From contig CAWCHV010000003.1 in the NCBI GenBank assembly GCA_963795435.1, positions 62,001-126,000 of the forward strand: a stretch of DNA of 64,000 nt, given 5' to 3'. A model generated the notes under the pieces. The model had not been told where the DNA came from and did no database searches. It was given only the letters and a program-made list of their open reading frames with translations. Below, one piece after another: positions 26,404 to 35,177 of this stretch (positions are counted from its first letter, which is position 1; each line of letters opens with the position of its first letter). Both the position numbers and the translations under genes were made by a program. The stretch is from JAFKFI01 sp963795435. Its GTDB lineage: Bacteria > Pseudomonadota > Alphaproteobacteria > Acetobacterales > Acetobacteraceae.

Positions 26404-27336
26404 TCAATCAAACAACGAACTAACCGAACTCTCCTCGCTGATCCGCCGCATCGCCTCCGCCAGCAGCGGCGCGATCGTCGCCTGGCGGATGTTATGCGCC
26501 AGCCGCACCGCCTCGGTCGCCAGAATGGAGTCGGTCAGCGTCATCATCTCGATCGGGCTCGACGCGATCCGCGCCACCGCGCCGCCCGACAGCACGCCGT
26601 GCGTCACATACACGCTCGCCGATCGCGCGCCGTTGTCGATCAGGGCGGCGGCGGCGTTGCATAGCGTGCCGCCGCTATCGACAATATCGTCGACCAGGAT
26701 GCAGTCGCGGCCTTTCACGTCGCCGATCACGTTCATCACCTCCGACGTGCCGGCGCGCTCGCGGCGCTTGTCGATGATGGCGAGGTCGCAGTTCAATCGC
26801 GTGGCGATGGCGCGGGCGCGCAGCACGCCGCCGACGTCGGGGCTCACGATCATGATGTCGCGGCCCTTGTAGTTCTCCTGGATGTCGAGGCTGAACAGCG
26901 GGGCGGCGTAGAGGTTGTCCACCGGGATGTCGAAGAAGCCCTGGATCTGGGCCGCGTGCAGATCCATCGTCAGCACCCGGTTCGCCCCCGCCTGCGTGAT
27001 CAGGTTGGCCACCAGCTTGGCGCTGATCGGGGTGCGCGAGCCGGTCTTGCGGTCCTGCCGCGCGTAGCCGAAATACGGGATCACCGCGGTCGCCCGCCGC
27101 GCCGAGGAGCGGCGCAGCGCGTCGAGCGTGATCAGCAACTCCATGAGATTGTCGTTCGCCGGGTACGAGGTGGACTGGATGACGAAGACGTCCTCGCCGC
27201 GGACGTTCTCGTGGATCTCGACGAACACCTCCATGTCGGCGAAGCGGCGGACCGAGGCGCGGGTGAGCGGCAGGCTGAGCTTGGCGGCGACGGCTTCGGC
27301 GAGGGGACGGTTGCTGTTGCAGGAAACGATCTTCAT
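26404..27336 (-). CDS. prs: Ribose-phosphate pyrophosphokinase
   Basis: A 310-residue enzyme making PRPP for nucleotide, histidine and tryptophan synthesis. FADMEVFVEIHENVRGEDVF, YFGYARQDRKTGSRTPISAK, the catalytic KRRERAG loop, the PRPP-binding signature RDCILVDDIVDSGGTLCNAA and the THGVLSGGA regulatory region are all intact, and the length is normal. The ATG at 27336 is clear. It borders the AT-rich island on its 3' side. Confidence 0.97.
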   Translation of the reverse strand: MKIVSCNSNRPLAEAVAAKLSLPLTRASVRRFADMEVFVEIHENVRGEDVFVIQSTSYPANDNLMELLITLDALRRSSARRATAVIPYFGYARQDRKTGSRTPISAKLVANLITQAGANRVLTMDLHAAQIQGFFDIPVDNLYAAPLFSLDIQENYKGRDIMIVSPDVGGVLRARAIATRLNCDLAIIDKRRERAGTSEVMNVIGDVKGRDCILVDDIVDSGGTLCNAAAALIDNGARSASVYVTHGVLSGGAVARIASSPIEMMTLTDSILATEAVRLAHNIRQATIAPLLAEAMRRISEESSVSSLFD

Positions 27337-27454
27337 GCGGGCTGGTCCCCTGGAGCGCCGGCCACACGCGACGCGCGCTCCGGCCGGGCGCCTTCTAGCA
27401 ACCGCTTGATGACGTGTCCATGAACGCCCCTCGCCCGGCCGTCGGCGCCAGCCG

Positions 27455-28323
27455 TCAGCGCCGGCCGGTCTGGGTGAGCAGCGCGTCGCGCACGCCGCCC
27501 GAGGCCTCCTGCGCCACCACCACGGCGACGTCGCCCCAGTAGCCGTTCAGCGAGCCCGCCGGCACCTCGTTGAGCTGCACGATGCGGCCGCGCTCGTCGC
27601 CGGCGGCGTTCTTCAGCACCCACTGGATCTCGACGCGCTGCAGGTTGACCCGCCTCCGGCACCATGCGGACATGGCCCTCGAGGATGAAATCGGCGCCGT
27701 TCGCGGTGTCCTGCACCACCGGGCCGAGCTTGCTCAGCTTGTCGCGCATCTGCTTGGTGAGCGCCTGGTTGCCGTCGCCGGGCGCGCCCTCGACATCGAC
27801 CACCTGCACGCGGGCGGGGCGGTTGAGCAGGCTGTTGGGGTCGGCGTGCTGGCGCGCCGCCTCGATGCGGGTGAGCAGGGCGGCGATCCCCGGTGCCGCG
27901 TCGGTCGCGGTCTGCTTGAGGGTCGCCGGGCTCGGCGGCGGCCCAGGCCTCGACCGGCACCGGCTTGCCCTCGGCCTTGCCTTGCGGCTCGCCCTTGGGG
28001 TTCTCGACGGTGAACACGGGGATCACCGCGCCGGCATGGGCCTCGGCGGTGACGAGCAGCCGCCAGTCGCCCTTGCGCGGATCGCTGGCGACCGCCGGCA
28101 CCTCCTGCGCCTGCAATCCCTCGGCCACGGCGTCGGCGAATTGCCGGCTCGCCGCGTCGGGCAGCAGCGCGTCCCCCGGCGCGGGCACCGCGAGGCGCGC
28201 CGGCGGCGGCTGGGCGAGCCGCATGGCGGTCGCCCCCGGCTGGCCTTGGAACGGCCGCGGCAGATCGCCGCAGGCGGCGAGCGAAAGCATCAGCGATACG
28301 GCGAGCCAGAGCCTAGAGAACAC
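27455..28323 (-). pseudogene. Lipoprotein of unknown function with two one-base frameshifts
   Basis: The GTG at 28323 opens a lipoprotein signal (FSRLWLAVSLMLSLAACGD, with Cys at the lipobox). The gene needs two corrections. Near 27928-27930 one G (C on the coding strand) is surplus: after VEAWAAAEPATLKQTATDAA the intended frame reads to QVVDVEGAPGDGN and ADFILEGHVRMVPE. Near 27650-27655 another base is surplus, after which RVNLQRVEIQWVLKNAAGDE and GRIVQLNEVPAGSLNGYWGD follow to the end LLTQTGRR. The total of 869 bases leaves remainder two, as two insertions predict. Corrected length is 288 residues. It lies in the usual position between pgeF and prs. Function unknown. Confidence 0.75.
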
Positions 28324-28377
28324 AAGTCACCAGTGCGGTCAGGAGAATGAGGAAGATGAGGAACAGCAGGTACGGCA

Positions 28378-29157
28378 TCAGTCCGGACGCACGATGACGG
28401 AGATCTGGTGTCCGATCGGACCGCCGCCCGCCAGGGTGCGGCGGCGATGGCTGAAGAAACGCGCCTCGTCGGCGAGCGTGTCAACCGCCAGCACGTCGAT
28501 CGCGCCAATCCCTGCGGCGGCGAGCCTCGCGGCGCAGTAGCCGGAGAGGTCGAATTGCCAGCGGTCGGGGCGTCGACCGGCTGCGAAGAACCGCTCGCTT
28601 CCGGCCGCCTGGCCGAGGACGGCGTCACGCAGGTCGGCGGCGACTTCATAGGAGGCCTGGGCGATGCACGGACCGACAGCGGCGGCGATGCGCCGCGCGT
28701 CGGCTCCGAGGCCGACCATCGCGGCGATCGTTGCCTCCAGCACGCCCGCGACCGCGCCGCGCCAGCCGGCATGGGCGGCGCCGATCACGCCCGCCTCGGC
28801 ATCGGCGAACAGCACCGGCGCGCAGTCGGCGGTGATGATGCCGAGTGCGACGCCCGGCCGGTCCGTCGCCATCGCGTCGGCCCGCGCCCCCTCCCCCGGC
28901 CGCCACGGCTCGGTCACGCGCACCACCTCCGCACCATGCACCTGATGCAGCCCGACCAGGCAGGCGGGGTCGGCACCGAGCGAGGCGGCGGCGCGGGCGC
29001 GATTCTCCAGCACCGCCTCGCGCGCATCCTGGCCGGAGAGATTGCAGTTGAGGCTGGCATAGGCCCCCTGGGAGACGCCGCCGCGACGGGTGAAGAACCC
29101 GTGCCCGGCGGGCAGCACGGCGGAGGCGATGGACTCGGCTTCGGTGGGGGACGGCAT
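28378..29157 (-). CDS. pgeF: Peptidoglycan editing factor PgeF (YfiH, laccase-domain)
   Basis: A 259-residue member of the YfiH/LACC1 family, which hydrolyses wrongly built muropeptides and also has purine nucleoside phosphorylase activity. HGFFTRRGGVSQGAYASLN, LVGLHQVHGAEVVRV, the Cys in ALGIITADCAPVLFAD and the His in VIGAAHAGWRGAVAGVLEAT are the zinc-site motifs, and VGPCIAQASYEV closes the fold. The ATG at 29157 lies 8 bases after the midA stop. The gene order lgt, midA, pgeF is well conserved in this class. Confidence 0.92.
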   Translation of the reverse strand: MPSPTEAESIASAVLPAGHGFFTRRGGVSQGAYASLNCNLSGQDAREAVLENRARAAASLGADPACLVGLHQVHGAEVVRVTEPWRPGEGARADAMATDRPGVALGIITADCAPVLFADAEAGVIGAAHAGWRGAVAGVLEATIAAMVGLGADARRIAAAVGPCIAQASYEVAADLRDAVLGQAAGSERFFAAGRRPDRWQFDLSGYCAARLAAAGIGAIDVLAVDTLADEARFFSHRRRTLAGGGPIGHQISVIVRPD

Positions 29158-29165
29158 GGGCCTGC

Positions 29166-30259
29166 TCACGACTCGAAACCCGGCGGAGCGGGCGCGCCAG
29201 GGTGGCAAAGCGCCAGCGCCTTGAACAGCCGCCCCATGCGGTCGGGCTCGGCCAAGCGCCGCGCCGCCTCGATCAGCGCCATCGCGCGCCCCGGAGCTTG
29301 GCCTCGCGCGAGCCGGTCGGTGCGCTGGAACAGGCCGAGGGCGGCGAGGAATTTGCCTTGCGGGATCGGCCCGTACACCGCCGCCCCCGCCTCGCGCGCG
29401 GCGCGGGCGAAGGCGGCGAAATCGACATGCGCGGTGAGGTCGGCCGAGCCGGGCTCCGACAGCGGATCGACCGGGCGGCCGGCGCGCAGAGCCTGCAGGC
29501 TCTCGCCCGGCGCGCTGTGCTCCGGGCCGTAGTCGAGGAACAGCGCGGCGCCGCCGCTAGCGGTCAGGCGCGCGCCGAGTGGCGCGCCGATCGCCAGCGC
29601 CGGCTCGCAGATCTCGATGATCGTCCCCGTCGGGCATTGCCGTGATGGTCTTCTCCCCCTCCCCTTGCGGGAGGGGGCAGGGGGAGGGGTTCGAGCGACC
29701 CGCTCGAGTCGGCTCGCCTGGACGCCGCGCGATCCCCTCCCCCCGCCCCCTCCCGCAAGGGGAGGGGGAGATCATCAAGCCCTATCTCGACAAACCGCCC
29801 GTCGGCCACGAACCGCTCCGCCCACCCCTCGCCGCGGCGGACGAAATGCCGCACCGGCAGGGCGTCGAGGAACTCGTTGGCGAGCAGCAGCAAGGGCCCC
29901 GGCGGCAGGTCGTCCAGCGAATTCTGCCACGTCGCACCCGGCAGCGCCCGCGCCTGCAACTCGCGCAGCCGCGGCGAGGTCTCGACCAGATGCAGGCGCA
30001 GCGCGGCGGCAAAATCAGGGGCCGCGCGGGCGATGGCGCGAAGCGCGTCGGCCATCAACGTGCCCCGGCCCGGCCCCGCCTCGGCGAGCAGCACCGGGTC
30101 GGGCCGGCCGATGCCCCGCCAGACCACGGCGGCCCACAGGCCGAGGATTTCGCCGAAGACCTGGCTGATCTCGGGCGAGGTGGTGAAATCGGCGTAGGGA
30201 TCGCGCGTCGCGTAGTAGGCCGCATTGGCGCGGGCCATGAAGTCGTCAAGCCGCTCCAT
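29166..30259 (-). pseudogene. midA: MidA/NDUFAF7-type methyltransferase interrupted by a palindromic repeat
   Basis: The 5' part from ATG 30259 is normal: MERLDDFMARANAAYYATRD, TSPEISQVFGEILGLW, LAEAGPGRGTLMADALR, and the catalytic-site segment LLLANEFLDALPVRHFV. After FVEIGLD the frame runs into a 118-bp double palindrome, and the true ending lies in another frame: PTGTIIEICEPALAIGAPLG, ALFLDYGPEHSAPGESLQAL, HVDFAAFARAAREAG and GPIPQGKFLAALGLFQRTDR. The change of phase is one base lost or two gained, unlike the single-base gains elsewhere, so the repeat itself probably broke the gene. In mitochondria the homologue methylates a complex I subunit. It overlaps lgt by 14 bases. Confidence 0.8.
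29653..29770. repeat. Double C/G-rich palindromic repeat inside midA
   Basis: A 118-bp element with nearly perfect 38-bp terminal inverted arms, each itself a hairpin (CTCCCCCTCCCCTTGCGGGA then GGGGGC), separated by about 40 bases. The arms match at 37 of the first 38 positions or nearly so. It belongs to the repeat family seen at 291, 22864, 36014 and 49061, here as two copies head to head. It sits within a conserved coding sequence. Confidence 0.88.
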
Positions 30260-31064
30260 CGGGCACCGCGACCGGCCGGCTCCGCGCCATCAGCCAGACC
30301 CCCACGAGCAGCATCGGGATGGACAGGAGTTGGCCCATCGTCGCGCCCGCATAGAGGAACCCCAGGAAGGCATCGGGCTGGCGGAAGAACTCGCCGATGA
30401 TCCGCGCCACCCCGTAGCCGGCCAGGAAGGCGCCGGTGAGGAAGCCGAACCGCGCCCGCAGCCGCTCCCGCCGCGCCAGCGCCAGCATCACCACGAACAG
30501 CACCAGCCCTTCCAGCAGCGCCTGGTAGATCTGGCTGGGATGACGCGGCACCGGCCCGGCGGCGGGAAAGATCATGGCCCAGGGCAGCCAGTCCGGCGCC
30601 GGGCGGCCCCATAGCTCGCCGTTGATGAAATTGGCGATCCGCCCGAAGCCGAGCCCGATGGGCACGCAGACCGCGATGCGGTCGGCGAACCCCAGCAGCG
30701 GAATACCGTTGCGCCAGCAGAACCACACGATCGCGACGGCGACGCCGAGCGCACCGCCGTGGAAGCTCATGCCGCCCTGCCAGACCTCGAAGATCCGCAG
30801 CGGGTTCTCGAGGTATTGCGAGGGCTGGTAGAACAGCACGTAGCCGAGCCGGCCGCCGAGCACCACGCCGAGCGTCGCCCAGGTGAGGAAATCGTCGGCC
30901 TGCACGGTGGTCGCCACCACGGGCGAGCGCCGCACCAGCCGCCGCAGCAGCCGCCAGCCGAGCACCAGGCCGCCGATATAGGCCAGCGCATACCATCGGA
31001 TCGCGAACGGCCCGACCTGGACCAGCACCGGGTCGAATTGAGGGAACAGCAGGACGGGGAACAT
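30246..31064 (-). CDS. lgt: Prolipoprotein diacylglyceryl transferase
   Basis: A 272-residue inner-membrane enzyme with about seven helices that adds diacylglycerol to the lipobox cysteine of prolipoproteins. GGRLGYVLFYQPSQYLENP, FEVWQGGMSFHGGALGVAVA and the Lgt signature GLGFGRIANFINGELWGRP are present, with RHPSQIYQALLEGLVLF and the Lys/Arg end typical. The ATG at 31064 overlaps the hldD stop (ATGA) and its end overlaps midA by 14 bases, so the three are tightly coupled. Confidence 0.95.
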   Translation of the reverse strand: MFPVLLFPQFDPVLVQVGPFAIRWYALAYIGGLVLGWRLLRRLVRRSPVVATTVQADDFLTWATLGVVLGGRLGYVLFYQPSQYLENPLRIFEVWQGGMSFHGGALGVAVAIVWFCWRNGIPLLGFADRIAVCVPIGLGFGRIANFINGELWGRPAPDWLPWAMIFPAAGPVPRHPSQIYQALLEGLVLFVVMLALARRERLRARFGFLTGAFLAGYGVARIIGEFFRQPDAFLGFLYAGATMGQLLSIPMLLVGVWLMARSRPVAVPDGAA

Positions 31065-32039
31065 CAGACGTAGGCGTCCGGCTGCGTCAGGTGGTCCTGG
31101 ACGTAGCGGCGGACGCCTTCCTCCAGCGGCGTGAACGGGGCGGCGTAGCCGGCGGCGCGCAGCCGGGCCGTGCTTGCCTCGGTGAAGGACTGGTATTGCC
31201 CGCGCAGCTTGGCCGGCATATCCACGAACTCGACCCGGCGCTCCACCCCGGCCGCGTCGCATACCGCATGGGCGAGGTCGAGATAGCTCCGGGCGGCGCC
31301 GGTGCCGAGATTGAACAATCCGTTGACCCGCGGCGTGTCGAGCAGCCACAGCATCGCGTCGACCACGTCGCCCACCCAGATGAAGTCGCGCCGCTGCTCG
31401 CCGTCCGCGAGCCCGGGCCGGTCCGAGCGGAACAGGCGGGCGGGGTTTCCCGCGGCGATCTCGTCGTGCTTGACCTTCACGACGGAGATCATCGAACCCT
31501 TATGGTACTCGTTCGGCCCGAACACGTTGAAGAACTTGAGCCCGGCCCATTGCGGCGGACGCGGCTCGCCGGCGGCCAGCATCCGGCCAACCTCGAGATC
31601 GAAGGCGTGCTTGGTCCAGCCGTAGAGGTTGAGCGGCCGCAGCCGGTCGAGCCCCTCCAGCCCGTCCTCGAACCCAGCCGAGCCGTCCCCGTAGGTCGCG
31701 GCCGAGGAGGCATAGATCAGCCGCGCGCCGCGCTGCGCGCACCAGTGCCACAGACGCAGCGGCAGCTCGACATTGGTGGCCCAGGTGAGATCGGCGTCGG
31801 TCGCGGTGGTCTCGCTGATGGCGCCGAGGTGATACACCAGCTCGACCGGACGGTCGGGCGACGAGGAAATCATCGAGCGCGTCGGGCGCGATCAGCCGGG
31901 CCGGTGGGTGGCGCGCGAGATTGCGCCACTTGCCCTCGCGGCCCAGCCGGTCGACCACGACCGTCTCCAGTCCGCGCCGGACCAGGGCGGCGTGGAGGAC
32001 GGACCCGATGAAGCCGGCACCGCCGGTGACGATGATCAT
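31064..32039 (-). pseudogene. hldD: ADP-L-glycero-D-manno-heptose 6-epimerase with a one-base frameshift
   Basis: The ATG at 32039 opens IIVTGGAGFIGSVLHAALVR, and reads to DALDDFL. Around 31855-31870 one surplus base shifts the frame; the next frame continues PDRPVELVYHLGAISETTAT, IYASSAATYGDGSAGF, NLYGWTKHAFDLEV (catalytic Tyr and Lys), FFNVFGPNEYHKGSMISVV (the second catalytic Lys) and DFIWVGDVVDAML to the end. The corrected enzyme has 324 residues. It makes the heptose nucleotide for the LPS inner core, so true loss would be costly; a sequencing error is likelier. It overlaps lgt by one ATGA. Confidence 0.85.
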
Positions 32040-32114
32040 GGCGCGACGTTATAAGGAGGGGCCGGCGGCCATGAAAGCCGTCCGGTACGACCGTCCCCAA
32101 TGGGAGACCGAGAC

Positions 32115-32441
32115 ATGAGCGACCGCCCGAGGTTCTTCGACGATCTGGCCGGCGTGGCCGGCGGCGCCTTCTCGGCGTTGACCGGGCTGCGCGAGGAGGC
32201 CGAGGCCCTGGTCCGTTCCAGGCTGGACGAGACGATCCGCGCGCTCGACCTGGTGCGCCGCGCCGAACTCGACGCGGTGCAGGAACTGGCGGCCAACGCG
32301 CGGGCCGGACAGGAGGCGGCCGAGTCGCTGGTGGCGGCGCTGGAGGCAAGGGTTGCCGCCCTGGAATCGCGCTGCGCGGCGCTCGAGGCGAAGCCGGCCG
32401 GCGGCCAGCCGCCTGACGCGCCCTTGCAAGGGATCGCCTGA
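32115..32441 (+). CDS. ubiK: BMFP-domain accessory factor (UbiK family)
   Basis: A 108-residue helical protein. The first half, FFDDLAGVAGGAFSALTGLR, is the amphipathic membrane-binding part, and the second half (SLVAALEARVAALESRCAAL) is a leucine-zipper coiled coil, the layout of the BMFP/UbiK family that assists ubiquinone assembly. The ATG at 32115 has GGGAGA 8 bases upstream; an ATG at 32100 lies within that site. It is divergent from hldD and precedes ybjN and proC, a frequent set in Alphaproteobacteria. The symbol is a family assignment. Confidence 0.8.
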   Translation: MSDRPRFFDDLAGVAGGAFSALTGLREEAEALVRSRLDETIRALDLVRRAELDAVQELAANARAGQEAAESLVAALEARVAALESRCAALEAKPAGGQPPDAPLQGIA

Positions 32442-32537
32442 TCGCGCTTTATGCCGCACTGCGGCAAATATGAAGCCGGCCCGCGTCCACGACCCTTGCG
32501 GCGCGGCAAGCCGGATCGTTAGGCTAGGAATCGTGCT

Positions 32538-32592
32538 GTCCCGGGTCCCGGAACCCTAGATTTCGGGGAACCCAGGATTTCGGGACCGGGAC
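32538..32592. promoter_or_regulatory. Long structured leader before the YbjN gene
   Basis: GTCCCGGGTCCCG at 32538-32550 pairs with CGGGACCGGGAC at 32581-32592 (one bulged base), enclosing two further short similar blocks with GATTTCGGG. The structure lies 34 bases before the start codon in a 184-bp gap with no other feature. It may be a terminator for the upstream gene or an untranslated-leader structure; no T-tract follows. Confidence 0.45.
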
Positions 32593-32625
32593 GCCGCCGG
32601 CCTTCCTCAAGACGGGAGACCCCGT

Positions 32626-33129
32626 ATGTCAGCCCTGGCCACCTCCACACAGGAACGCGCCGCCAACCCCCTCGATGTCATGGAGCAGATCGTCACCGCG
32701 AACGACTGGGCGTTCGATCGGCGCAGCGAGTCCGAGATGGCCGCGGAAGCGCCGGGCAAGTGGTGCGACTATGGCCTCTATTTCAGTTGGTCGCACGAGA
32801 TCAGCGCCATGCACTTCACCTGCGCCTTCGACCTCAAGGTGCCCGAGAAGCGCCGCGCCGCCCTGTACGAGTTGCTGTCGCTGGCCAACGAGCGGCTGTG
32901 GATCGGCCATTTCGGCATGGACAGCGACGACGGGATGCCGGTGTTCCGGCACGCGGTGCTGCTGCGCGGGACGCCCGGCGCCTCGGCGGAGAGCCTGGAA
33001 GACATGGTCGACATCGCCATCACCGAGTGCGAGCGCTTCTTCCCCGCCTTCCAGTTCGTGCTGTGGGGCGGCAAGTCGCCGGCCGATGCGTTGCAGGCGG
33101 CGATGCTGGAGTGCGTGGGCGAGGCATGA
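32626..33129 (+). CDS. YbjN domain-containing protein
   Basis: A 167-residue cytosolic protein of the YbjN family, related in fold to type III secretion chaperones. The motifs are NPLDVMEQIVTANDWAFDRR, ALYELLSLANERLWIGHFGM and EDMVDIAITECERFFPAFQF. Its exact role is unknown; YbjN affects motility and stress in E. coli. Its stop overlaps the proC start (ATGA), so both are co-translated. GACGGGAGAC precedes the ATG at 32626. Confidence 0.88.
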   Translation: MSALATSTQERAANPLDVMEQIVTANDWAFDRRSESEMAAEAPGKWCDYGLYFSWSHEISAMHFTCAFDLKVPEKRRAALYELLSLANERLWIGHFGMDSDDGMPVFRHAVLLRGTPGASAESLEDMVDIAITECERFFPAFQFVLWGGKSPADALQAAMLECVGEA

Positions 33130-33947
33130 CCCCCTCCCCTGGCGGCGCCATCCCGCCGGTCCTGCTGGTCGGCTGCGGCCGGATGGGCGGAGCGATGCTC
33201 GCCGGCTGGCGAGAGCGCGGGCTGACAGCTTCGGTCGCGGTGGACCCCGCGCCGCCGGCCGCCTCGCTCGCCGGCCCGGACCTGCGCGTGGTGTCCGGCC
33301 CGGCGGCGATTCCGGCCGATTTCGCCCCGACGGCGGTCGTGCTCGCGGTGAAGCCGCAGAATGCCGCCGAGACGTTGCCCGCCTATGCCCGGTTCGCCGG
33401 CTCGGCGGTGTTCCTCTCGATCATGGCCGGAAGGACCATCGCCGGCATTGGCGGCCTGCTCGGCCCGACGGCCGCGATCGTGCGCGCCATGCCGAACACG
33501 CCCGCGGCGGTGCGACAGGGGATCACCGTCGCCTGCCCAAGCCCCGGCGTCGACAAGAGGCAACGCGCGCTGTGCGACACGCTGCTGCAAGCGATTGGCA
33601 CGGTCGCCTGGGTCACGGACGAGGCATTGCTTGATCCCGTTACCGCCGTCTCGGGCAGCGGGCCGGCCTATGTGTTCCTGCTGGCGGAGCTCATGGAGCA
33701 GGCGGCCATCGAGCAGGGCATCCCGCCCGACCTTGCCCGCGTGCTGGCCCGCCAGACCGTCTCGGGCTCCGGCGCGCTGCTCGCCGCCAGTACCGAACCC
33801 TCGGCCGATCTCCGCCGGGCCGTGACCAGCCCCGGCGGCACCACCGAGCGTGCGCTCGACGTGCTGATGGCCTCGGATGCCTGGCCCGCCTCGGTGAGCC
33901 GGGCGATCGCTGCCGCGACGGCGCGCTCGCGCGAGTTGGCGGGCTGA
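33126..33947 (+). CDS. proC: Pyrroline-5-carboxylate reductase
   Basis: A 273-residue last enzyme of proline synthesis. VLLVGCGRMGGAMLAGW is the NADPH loop, AVVLAVKPQNAAETLP and VRAMPNTPAAVRQGITVACP follow, and the dimerisation domain has the signature AVSGSGPAYVFLLAELMEQA plus the catalytic-site block RRAVTSPGGTTERALDVL. The start at 33126 is fixed by the 4-base overlap with the YbjN gene. Confidence 0.95.
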   Translation: MTPSPGGAIPPVLLVGCGRMGGAMLAGWRERGLTASVAVDPAPPAASLAGPDLRVVSGPAAIPADFAPTAVVLAVKPQNAAETLPAYARFAGSAVFLSIMAGRTIAGIGGLLGPTAAIVRAMPNTPAAVRQGITVACPSPGVDKRQRALCDTLLQAIGTVAWVTDEALLDPVTAVSGSGPAYVFLLAELMEQAAIEQGIPPDLARVLARQTVSGSGALLAASTEPSADLRRAVTSPGGTTERALDVLMASDAWPASVSRAIAAATARSRELAG

Positions 33948-33969
33948 AATACCCCCGGTCGGAGCCCAT

Positions 33970-34653
33970 GTGCCGAAAATGGACGACAGCGCATTCGACA
34001 AGGCCCTGATCGCCGCCGCCTTCGACCTCGCCGGTCGGACGGGGTGGAGCAAGCTGAGCGTGGCCGCAGCCGCGACCGAAGCCGGCCTGCCGCTCGCCCG
34101 CGCCCGCGCCAGATTCCCCGGGCGGCATTCCGTGCTGTTGCGCTTCGGCGTTCTCGCCGACCAGGCGGCGCTGGTCGACACGTCGCCGGACAGCAGCACC
34201 CGCGACCGGCTGTTCGACATGCTGATGCGGCGCATCGACGTGCTGCAGGCGCATCGCGACGGCCTGCTCGCGCTGCTCCGAATCCTGCCCACTGATCCGC
34301 CGCTGGCACTCCTGCTGGCGCTGGCCACGCGCCGCAGTATGCGCTGGATCCTGGAGGCCGCCGGGATTCCGACACGGGGCCTGCGCGGCGAGCTGCGCGT
34401 CCGGGGACTGGCCGCCGTCTGGCTGTGGACCGTGCGTGCCTGGCGCACCGACGAGAGCGCCGATCTGTCCGCCACGATGGCGGCACTGGATCACGCGCTG
34501 CGGCGCGCCGAGCAGGCCGCTGGGTGGCTCGATGGGCGCCCGACCCCGAAGGAGCCGTCATCGCGGCACGACGAACCTGGCGAGCCGGACCTGCCGGCCG
34601 CGCCGCTCGATACTCCGCCGGAACCTCCCCCATCGCCGCCGGGCGTGGTCTAA
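33970..34653 (+). CDS. TetR/COQ9-like helical regulator
   Basis: A 227-residue protein. The N-terminal 50 residues look like a TetR helix-turn-helix (ALIAAAFDLAGRTGWSKLSV then ATEAGLPLARARARFPGRHS), and the all-helical rest (RLFDMLMRRIDVLQAHRDGL) fits the TetR ligand domain; COQ9-type proteins share the same fold and are an alternative, suggestive beside a ubiK-like gene. The last 45 residues are proline-rich and probably disordered. GGAG lies 5 bases before the GTG at 33970; an ATG at 33979 is also possible. It lies between proC and the phasin gene. Confidence 0.68.
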   Translation: MPKMDDSAFDKALIAAAFDLAGRTGWSKLSVAAAATEAGLPLARARARFPGRHSVLLRFGVLADQAALVDTSPDSSTRDRLFDMLMRRIDVLQAHRDGLLALLRILPTDPPLALLLALATRRSMRWILEAAGIPTRGLRGELRVRGLAAVWLWTVRAWRTDESADLSATMAALDHALRRAEQAAGWLDGRPTPKEPSSRHDEPGEPDLPAAPLDTPPEPPPSPPGVV

Positions 34654-34686
34654 TCTGGCCGCGTCCGCCCAGGAAAGGATGCGATC

Positions 34687-35157
34687 ATGGCCAGCAAACC
34701 GGAAAACAGGTCAAGCGCCGCCGCACCAGCTTCCGCCACCCCGGACCAGGGGCCGGATTTCAGCGGCTTACTCGCACGGATGCAGCTGCCGGGAATGCCG
34801 GATATGGACGCGGTGCTGGCCGCCCATCGCAAGAACATCGAAACGCTGACGGCCGCCAACCGGGTCGCGATCGAGGGCGCCCAGGCGGTGGCCCGGCGGA
34901 ACATGGAAATCATGCAGAAAACCATGTCCGAGCTGACCGAGAATTTGCGCTCCTTCGCCAGCCCGGAGCCGCCGCAGACGAAGGCAGCGAAGCAGGCCGA
35001 GATGCTGAAGCTCGCCTACGAGCACGCGGTGGCGAACATGAAGGAGATCGCCGACCTCATCCAGAAGTCGAATGCCGAGGCGGTGGGGCTTATCAACAAC
35101 CGCTTCGTCGAGGCGATGGACGAGGTAAAGGCGCTGGTCGCGAAGCAGGCGAAGTAG
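34687..35157 (+). CDS. Phasin family protein
   Basis: A 156-residue, helix-rich, lysine- and alanine-rich protein. The phasin core is NIETLTAANRVAIEGAQAVA then RRNMEIMQKTMSELTENLRS, with a second helix pair EMLKLAYEHAVANMKEIADL. Phasins coat polyhydroxyalkanoate granules. AGGAAAGGA precedes the ATG at 34687. No PHA synthase gene is in the window. The low-complexity N-terminal 40 residues are not conserved in the family. Confidence 0.88.
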   Translation: MASKPENRSSAAAPASATPDQGPDFSGLLARMQLPGMPDMDAVLAAHRKNIETLTAANRVAIEGAQAVARRNMEIMQKTMSELTENLRSFASPEPPQTKAAKQAEMLKLAYEHAVANMKEIADLIQKSNAEAVGLINNRFVEAMDEVKALVAKQAK

Positions 35158-35177
35158 GGGGGATTTAGGGCGCCCAC

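Noticed and set aside
29564..30259. A 231-residue shortened midA product as a genuine gene
   Set aside because: Its last 60 residues are translated repeat and out-of-frame midA; the conserved ending is found in another frame downstream, so the gene is better called disrupted.
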